NCBI RefSeq assembly: GCF_936943645.1 | Contig: NZ_CAKZJO010000015.1 | Location: 1 to 52,741, forward strand | DNA length: 52,741 nucleotides | Source: an uncultured Bradyrhizobium sp. | GTDB taxonomy: Bacteria > Pseudomonadota > Alphaproteobacteria > Rhizobiales > Xanthobacteraceae | Direction: 5' to 3' | Part shown: piece after piece, positions 47,896 to 52,741 of the stretch | Layout: every line of letters begins with the position of its first letter | How positions within the stretch are numbered: the stretch's first letter is position 1 | The notes under the pieces: generated by a model | Databases searched by the model: none | What the model was told of the DNA's origin: nothing | What the model saw: the letters and a program-made list of their open reading frames with translations, nothing else | Program-made: the position numbers and the translations under genes

Positions 47896-48672
47896 ATGAG
47901 AAACGGTCAGAACAAGCAGCGGATGCGCAACCGCAACAACAACAATAACAACAACCGGCGCAGCCAGAACCCGATGACCCGGGTCTACGAATCCAACGGA
48001 CCCGACATCAAGATCCGCGGCACCGCCTCGCACATCGCCGAAAAATATCTGCAGCTCGCGCGCGACGCGCGTTCCTCCGGCGACCCTGTTGCGGCCGAGA
48101 ACTACTACCAGCATGCCGAGCATTATTTCCGCCTGATCGCGGCCGCCCAGGAGCAGTTCCGCCAGAACCAGCAGCCGCGCGGCGACGAGCCCGTCAGCAG
48201 CCATAGCGACGACGGCGAAGATGACGGCGAGAATTTCTCGAATTTCGGCCAGGAGCCGGGCTTCGTCCCGCAGCCGCAGCAGCAACAGCCCTTCATGCGC
48301 GAGCGCGACGGCCAGCGCGAGCATCATCAGCGCGACCATCAGCAGCGCGACAACCAGCAGCCGCGCGAGCATCGCGAACGCGACCATCGCCCGCAGCCGC
48401 AATACCAGCCCCAACCGCAATATCAGCCGCAGCCTGCCAACCAGCCGCAGCCCGTCATCGGCGACGCCGGCAGCGTCGATCGCCTGCCCTCCTTCATCAC
48501 CGGCGCGCAGCCGCAGGCGAATAACGGCGCCAATGGCAATCAGCCCGGATTCGAGGGTGGCGGCGGCGGTGGCGAACGCTATCCGCGACGGCGGCGCCGG
48601 CCGCATGGCCCGCGCCCCGAGCGCGAGGCAGCTCCGGCGGCCTCGAGCGACGATCTCGCACCCGGCGAGTGA
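47896..48672 (+). CDS. DUF4167 domain-containing protein
   Basis: A 258-residue protein specific to alphaproteobacteria. The N-terminal conserved domain (about 1-75) begins MRNGQNKQRMRNRNNNNNNN and contains RVYESNGPDIKIRGTASHIA and YLQLARDARSSGDPVAAENY, the hallmark of DUF4167. The rest is highly polar, with Gln/His/Arg/Pro-rich low complexity and an RRRRRPHGPRPER basic tail, suggesting nucleic-acid binding. The gene is followed by a strong terminator at 48697. Location after prmC is usual in Rhizobiales. Confidence 0.93.
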   Translation: MRNGQNKQRMRNRNNNNNNNRRSQNPMTRVYESNGPDIKIRGTASHIAEKYLQLARDARSSGDPVAAENYYQHAEHYFRLIAAAQEQFRQNQQPRGDEPVSSHSDDGEDDGENFSNFGQEPGFVPQPQQQQPFMRERDGQREHHQRDHQQRDNQQPREHRERDHRPQPQYQPQPQYQPQPANQPQPVIGDAGSVDRLPSFITGAQPQANNGANGNQPGFEGGGGGGERYPRRRRRPHGPRPEREAAPAASSDDLAPGE

Positions 48673-48696
48673 GCTTGGTCTGATGATTTGAACTGC

Positions 48697-48731
48697 AAAC
48701 GTCCCGGCCTCGCGCCGGGACGTTTTGTTTT
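48697..48731 (+). terminator. Rho-independent terminator after the DUF4167 gene
   Basis: A perfect 12-bp stem AAACGTCCCGGC/GCCGGGACGTTT with loop CTCGC (48697-48725) is followed by TGTTTT. It ends at the stop codon of the convergent methyltransferase gene. The clearest intrinsic terminator in the window. Confidence 0.85.
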
Positions 48732-49477
48732 CAGCTGCGTGTCACCGTGGTCGAGGACGGCACCAGCACCGGCTTGGCCAGCGAGGGAATCAGCCGCGCC
48801 CGTTCGCGCTTGGCCGGGATTGCGCGATAGACCTGCTTGGTGGCCTCGACGATGTGCACGCCGGCAAAGGGCAGCGACAGCGCCGCGCCGGCACGCTCCC
48901 ACATCTGCGCCGATTTCAGCACCCAGCCACCGGCATAGGGCGGCATGAACAGCGCTTCGCCCCATGCGGTCGGCGTGAACCAGGTCTGGCGCAAGAGGTC
49001 GGTGATCTGCGAGCGTGAATAGGGCCGGCCGTGACCGAACGGCGTGCTGTCGGTGCGGGTCCACACCCCGCGCCGATTCGGGATCACCGCGATCACGCGG
49101 CCCGAGGGCGACAGCACCCGCCACACCTCGCGCAGCAGCGCGGCCGGATCGTCCGACATCTCCAGCGCGTGGATCAAAAGGATGCGGTCGACCGCGGCGT
49201 CGGGAAGCGGCAGCGAGAATTCGTCGACCAGCGAGGCCAGCGCCGGACGTCCCGTCGGCCATTTCAGGACGCCCTGGGCCGCCGGCATGAAGGCGATGCA
49301 GCGCTCGGCATCCTCCCGAAACAACCCCAGATAGGGCGTGGGATAGCCGATGCCGAGCACGCGCTGGCCTTGCGCGCCCGGCCAGCGCTGCCTGATGCCG
49401 CGGTTGATCATTTGCCGTGCCACGATCCCGAGGCGGCGGGAATAGAACTCGCGGAGGTCGACGACGTCGATTGTCAT
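48731..49477 (-). CDS. Class I SAM-dependent methyltransferase (YafS-like)
   Basis: A 248-residue protein in which the methyltransferase core has a degenerate glycine motif (GQRVLGIGYPTPYLGLF) and then VDRILLIHALEMSDDPAALL and VLSPSGRVIAVIPNRRG. The N-terminus DLREFYSRRLGIVARQMINRG is characteristic of the group found beside glyoxalase II genes, as with yafS and gloB in E. coli. Substrate is unknown. Divergent from gloB (108 bp gap). Confidence 0.85.
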   Translation of the reverse strand: MTIDVVDLREFYSRRLGIVARQMINRGIRQRWPGAQGQRVLGIGYPTPYLGLFREDAERCIAFMPAAQGVLKWPTGRPALASLVDEFSLPLPDAAVDRILLIHALEMSDDPAALLREVWRVLSPSGRVIAVIPNRRGVWTRTDSTPFGHGRPYSRSQITDLLRQTWFTPTAWGEALFMPPYAGGWVLKSAQMWERAGAALSLPFAGVHIVEATKQVYRAIPAKRERARLIPSLAKPVLVPSSTTVTRS

Positions 49478-49585
49478 GACCGCAATGTAACATGCGCCGG
49501 GCTCCGCCTGCGCGCGGAATATTGCATTGCCTGCGCAACGTTAACGCCATATTTGTCTGGCGGGGCTGAGCGCGATGGAGATGAC

Positions 49586-50353
49586 ATGGCCGCCGAAATT
49601 CGTACTTTCAGCTGTTTAAACGACAATTTCGGTTATCTGATCCACGATCCGGAAACCGGGGCGACAGCGTCGATCGACGCGCCGGAGGCCGGCCCGATCC
49701 TGAAGGCGCTCGACCGCGAGGGCTGGCAGCTCACCGACATCCTGATCACCCATCATCACGGCGATCATGTCGGCGGGGTCGCCGAGCTCAAGCAAAAATA
49801 CAATTGCCGCGTCGTCGCGCCGCACGACAAGGCGGCGAAGATCGCGGACGTAGATCTGCGCGTCGCCAATGCCGACGTGGTCAAGATCGGCAATCTGCTG
49901 GCGCGCGTGCTGGAGACGCCCGGCCACACGCTCGACCACGTCTCCTACGTGTTCGACAACGAGAAGACGGTGTTCGCCGCCGACACGCTGTTCTCGATCG
50001 GCTGCGGACGGGTGTTCGAGGGCACCTACCCGATGATGTGGGATTCGCTGCTGAAGCTGCGTGCCCTGCCCGACGACTTCAAGCTCTATTGCGGCCACGA
50101 ATACACGGCGTCCAACGTCAAGTTCGCCCTCACCGTCGAGCCCGACAATGCGGCGCTCCAGGCGCGCGCAGCCGAGGTGGCGAAGCTGCGGGCCGAGAAC
50201 AAGCCGACCATTCCCACGCTGCTCGGCGAGGAGAAGCGGGCCAACGTGTTCCTGCGTGCCGACGAGCCGCAAGTCGCAGCCAAGCTGCACATGAAGGGCG
50301 CGGACGCCGCCGCGGTGTTCGGCGAGCTGCGCGAACGCAAGAATAAATCCTGA
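49586..50353 (+). CDS. gloB: Hydroxyacylglutathione hydrolase (glyoxalase II)
   Basis: Completes methylglyoxal detoxification by hydrolysing S-lactoylglutathione. The 255-residue protein has the metallo-beta-lactamase motif THHHGDHVGG (H56, H58, D60, H61), the second metal ligand set TPGHTLDHV and AADTLFSIGCGR, and the glyoxalase II C-terminus YCGHEYTASNVKFAL. Starting at ATG 49586 gives the normal N-terminus. The DUF985 gene follows 22 bp later. Confidence 0.96.
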   Translation: MAAEIRTFSCLNDNFGYLIHDPETGATASIDAPEAGPILKALDREGWQLTDILITHHHGDHVGGVAELKQKYNCRVVAPHDKAAKIADVDLRVANADVVKIGNLLARVLETPGHTLDHVSYVFDNEKTVFAADTLFSIGCGRVFEGTYPMMWDSLLKLRALPDDFKLYCGHEYTASNVKFALTVEPDNAALQARAAEVAKLRAENKPTIPTLLGEEKRANVFLRADEPQVAAKLHMKGADAAAVFGELRERKNKS

Positions 50354-50375
50354 AAACAAAGTCTCGACCGGATCA

Positions 50376-50798
50376 ATGCCGACTGCAGCCGAGATCATCG
50401 CACGCCTCGAATTGCGGCCCCATCCCGAGGGCGGTCACTACCGCGAGACGTTCCGCGATCAGGCCACGGACGCCAACGGACGTTCGCGCTCGACGCTGAT
50501 CTACTTCCTGCTCGCGCGCGGCGAGCGTTCGCACTGGCATCGCGTCGATGCCGTCGAGACGTGGCACTATTACGCCGGCAGCTCCTTGATGCTCCGCATC
50601 GCCCATGACGGCTGCTCGCAGCACGAGGTGCGGCTGGGCACCGACCTCGCCAATGGCGAACGGCCGCAGGCGATCGTGCCGGCACAGGCCTGGCAGATGG
50701 CGGCGACCACCGGCGAGTGGACGCTGGTCGGCTGCACCGTGGCACCTGCGTTCGAGTTCGCAGGCTTCGAGCTCGCACCAAAAGGCTGGGAGCCGTAG
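50376..50798 (+). CDS. DUF985 cupin-domain protein
   Basis: A 140-residue small beta-barrel protein of the DUF985 family. It begins AAEIIARLELRPHPEGGHYR and continues RSTLIYFLLARGERSHWHRVDAVETWHYYAG, with the cupin histidines in SHWHRVDA and TWHYY. The family has no proven enzymatic role that I can cite with confidence. It is probably cotranscribed with gloB. Confidence 0.92.
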   Translation: MPTAAEIIARLELRPHPEGGHYRETFRDQATDANGRSRSTLIYFLLARGERSHWHRVDAVETWHYYAGSSLMLRIAHDGCSQHEVRLGTDLANGERPQAIVPAQAWQMAATTGEWTLVGCTVAPAFEFAGFELAPKGWEP

Positions 50799-50870
50799 GT
50801 CGTGATCCGGAATCGGGTGGGTTCAATCCGCTTCCGGCTCTAGGACGGCGCTTCCAGTCAAGAGGAGCGC

Positions 50871-51557
50871 ATGATGCACGGAACACTCGGTCCTTCGGCC
50901 GTCCAGATCGACCCCGCGATTTTGTATTTCGGAACACCCGTCGTCCTGATCGGGACGACCAATGAGGATGGCTCGTACAATCTCGCGCCGATGTCCTCGG
51001 CCTGGTGGGTCGGATGGCGCTGCATGCTCGGGCTCGCCCGCAATTCCAAGACCACCGAGAACATGATTCGCACCGGCGAATGCGCGCTCAACCTGCCGTC
51101 GGCCGATCTCGTCGCTGCGGTTGACCGCCTCGCCCGCACCACAGGCTCGGATCCCGTGCCTCCCGGAAAACGCCATCGCGGCTACCGGCACGAGAAGGAC
51201 AAGTTCGGCCTCAGTGGATTGAGGGCACAATTGGGCGAAACGGTCAGCGCTCCGCGCGCTGCCGAGTGCCCGGTGCAGATGGAAGCGAAAGTCGCTTATG
51301 TGCACGAGATGGCGCAGGACGACGCGATCTGGCGCGGCAATCTGGCTGCGATCGAGCTCCGCATCACGCGCGTGCATGCCCACCCCGAGATCATGATGGA
51401 GAGCGTGCCCAACCGCATCGATCCCGACAAATGGCGACCGCTGATCCTCAGCTTCCAGGAATTCTACGGCCTGACGCCGCAGCGCCTGCAGCGCTCCGAG
51501 CTCGGACAGATTCCCGAGGCGATGTATCGGCCGCCGGGCTGGCAGCCGGCGCTGTAG
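50871..51557 (+). CDS. Flavin reductase-like (FMN-binding split barrel) protein
   Basis: A 228-residue protein with a flavin-reductase fold: YFGTPVVLIGTTNEDGSYNLAPMSS, MLGLARNSKTTENMIRTGECALNLPS and IELRITRVHAHPEI. Such proteins bind FMN or FAD and are often partners of monooxygenases or stand-alone oxidoreductases. Specific substrate is unknown. It is 72 bp after the cupin gene and converges on a small exported-protein gene with a 7-bp gap. Confidence 0.88.
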   Translation: MMHGTLGPSAVQIDPAILYFGTPVVLIGTTNEDGSYNLAPMSSAWWVGWRCMLGLARNSKTTENMIRTGECALNLPSADLVAAVDRLARTTGSDPVPPGKRHRGYRHEKDKFGLSGLRAQLGETVSAPRAAECPVQMEAKVAYVHEMAQDDAIWRGNLAAIELRITRVHAHPEIMMESVPNRIDPDKWRPLILSFQEFYGLTPQRLQRSELGQIPEAMYRPPGWQPAL

Positions 51558-51564
51558 TCGCAGA

Positions 51565-51849
51565 TCAATCCTGGTCGGCTGGAAAGGGCTTCCGCACGGG
51601 TACTCGGCGAACGAGCTTTGTCGGAAGCTTTTCGTAGGCCGGCCGATAACCGCTGGCTCGATATTCTCTTTCTGTCAGCTGGATGAAGGATTTCCCATCG
51701 GTTATCGTAACCGTCTCGGGCCGGCCGCTCACGGCTTCGTTCCGATGAATGCCTGTGAACGTTTCGGACGGAGCGCTGACTTGCGCGACGACACTTGTGG
51801 CAGAGAGCACCACGGCCAACATCAACAGTGTGGCGAACGAGCGGATCAT
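51565..51849 (-). CDS. Small exported protein of unknown function
   Basis: A 94-residue product with a clean signal peptide (MIRSFATLLMLAVVLSATSV, cleavage near VAQVSA). The mature part is polar with TVTITDGKSFIQLTEREYRA, and ends in basic residues. No family recognised. It overlaps the EamA gene upstream by 4 bp, so the two form a transcriptional and translational unit. Confidence 0.65.
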   Translation of the reverse strand: MIRSFATLLMLAVVLSATSVVAQVSAPSETFTGIHRNEAVSGRPETVTITDGKSFIQLTEREYRASGYRPAYEKLPTKLVRRVPVRKPFPADQD

Positions 51850-52715
51850 CGCCTCCGCAGCACCATGTCCTTGGCCGCGATCAGGCCGCCGCCGGCGATG
51901 AGGATCGCGGCGATCGCGATGTTGGCGCTGGCCGTGGCAAAACCGGCGGCAATGAGGAAGCCGGTCGAGAGCAGCGGCGTTGCATAGGAGGCGGCGCCGA
52001 GCACGCGGATATCACCGCGCTTCATGCCGATGTCCCAGGCGTAGAACGCGGCGCCGACGGGGCCGATGCCGAGCGCAATCACCGCGAGCCATTGCAGCGT
52101 GGTCTCCGGCCAGACCGTCGTTTCCACCACGCCATGCATCAGCGCGGCCAGCACCGAGGTGGCGAGGCAGAAGCCGGCGACGGCGTCGGTCGGCACTGCC
52201 TTCAGGCGGCGTGACAGCACCGAATAGGCGGCCCAGACGAACGCGGCAACGAAGGCCGCAATCAGTCCCGGCACCGCCCCCGGCGCGAAGCCGCTGGTGT
52301 TGCCGGCGAACAGCAACACGGTGCCGACGAGCCCGAGCACCGCGCCGATGATGTGATGCGGCGCGAGTCGTTCGCCCGGCAGGAACGACGAGAACAGCAC
52401 GATCAGAAGCGGCCACATGTAGTTCAGAAGGCCGGCTTCGGCCGGCGGCGCAAAGCGCAGCGCCAGAAAATACAGTGCGTGATAGCCGAACAGGCCGCCG
52501 ACGCCGACGACCCAGACGACGAGCGGCTGGCGCAGGCTCTTCGCCGCATCGCCGCGGCCGATCCAGGTCAGCAGGCCGACGAGGCCGCCGATCGCAAACG
52601 TCATCGCAGCGAGCTGGAACGCGGGGATCTTTCCGGTCGCAACCGTCATCACCGAGAGCAGCGACCACATCAGGATCGCAGTCAAACCGATCAGTGTGGC
52701 GGTACGGGGAGTCAT
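51846..52715 (-). CDS. EamA/DMT-superfamily membrane transporter
   Basis: A 289-residue inner-membrane protein with about ten hydrophobic helices in two EamA halves. Phrases such as GLLNYMWPLLIVLFSSFLPG and GPVGAAFYAWDIGMKRGDIR resemble the YddG-like aromatic amino-acid exporter subgroup, which is only suggestive. ATG at 52715 is near the window end, and the 26 bases beyond hold nothing identifiable. It is the first gene of a two-gene unit with the small exported protein. Confidence 0.87.
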   Translation of the reverse strand: MTPRTATLIGLTAILMWSLLSVMTVATGKIPAFQLAAMTFAIGGLVGLLTWIGRGDAAKSLRQPLVVWVVGVGGLFGYHALYFLALRFAPPAEAGLLNYMWPLLIVLFSSFLPGERLAPHHIIGAVLGLVGTVLLFAGNTSGFAPGAVPGLIAAFVAAFVWAAYSVLSRRLKAVPTDAVAGFCLATSVLAALMHGVVETTVWPETTLQWLAVIALGIGPVGAAFYAWDIGMKRGDIRVLGAASYATPLLSTGFLIAAGFATASANIAIAAILIAGGGLIAAKDMVLRRR

Positions 52716-52741
52716 TGGCCAATTTCCGTCGTGGCCGGGCT

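Noticed and set aside
48301..48450. Repeats in the DUF4167 gene as a CRISPR-like or tandem-repeat locus
   Set aside because: They are in-frame Gln/His/Arg/Pro low-complexity codons without regular spacers.

Overview
The window looks like chromosome from an alphaproteobacterium of the Rhizobiales, most probably Bradyrhizobium or a close relative. The evidence is high GC with strong third-position bias, the gene orders aroK-aroB-corC and comF-grxC-nit-DUF1178 with lysC-ptsP-prfA, two branched-chain-type ABC cassettes, and several families of intergenic palindromic repeats that I recognise from that genus. The assignment rests on memory of protein families and synteny, not on a search. No rRNA, tRNA, CRISPR array, transposase or phage gene was seen.

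Layout. 1-7.8 kb is core: a CorC-like membrane protein, AroB and AroK (minus strand), then a 48-residue membrane peptide, XerD, AccA and an L,D-transpeptidase lipoprotein (plus strand). 7.8-8.66 kb is repeat DNA. 8.66-12.4 kb is a tight five-gene plus-strand operon of unrecognised genes: three exported proteins, a TPR protein and a zinc-ribbon protein. It is the best candidate here for an undescribed system. 12.5-20.6 kb is an amide uptake and hydrolysis locus: an amidase followed by a complete branched-chain-type ABC transporter, an AmiC-like ligand-binding protein with no visible export signal, and a divergent MarR regulator, with palindromes in both control regions. 20.9-39.7 kb is mostly core: SecA, a parvulin isomerase, ArgJ, a TadG-like vWA protein, MutT, a methyltransferase, ComF, glutaredoxin, a nitrilase-family amidase, DUF1178, a DMT transporter, UbiG, a PH-domain membrane protein, aspartate kinase, PtsP and release factor 1.

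39.7-46.4 kb carries a MarR regulator, a protein resembling the RNA polymerase alpha C-terminal domain, a second branched-chain-type ABC transporter in which permease and ATPase are fused, and a HIT protein. This block separates prfA from prmC, which are often neighbours, and so looks inserted. 46.5-52.7 kb returns to housekeeping genes: PrmC, a structured non-coding stretch, DUF4167, a methyltransferase divergent from glyoxalase II, a DUF985 cupin, a flavin reductase, a small exported protein and a second DMT transporter.

Shared themes are nitrogen and amide acquisition (two ABC systems, amidase, nitrilase-family enzyme, PtsP of the nitrogen PTS), translation termination (PrfA, PrmC) and amino-acid precursor synthesis (AroB, AroK, ArgJ, LysC).
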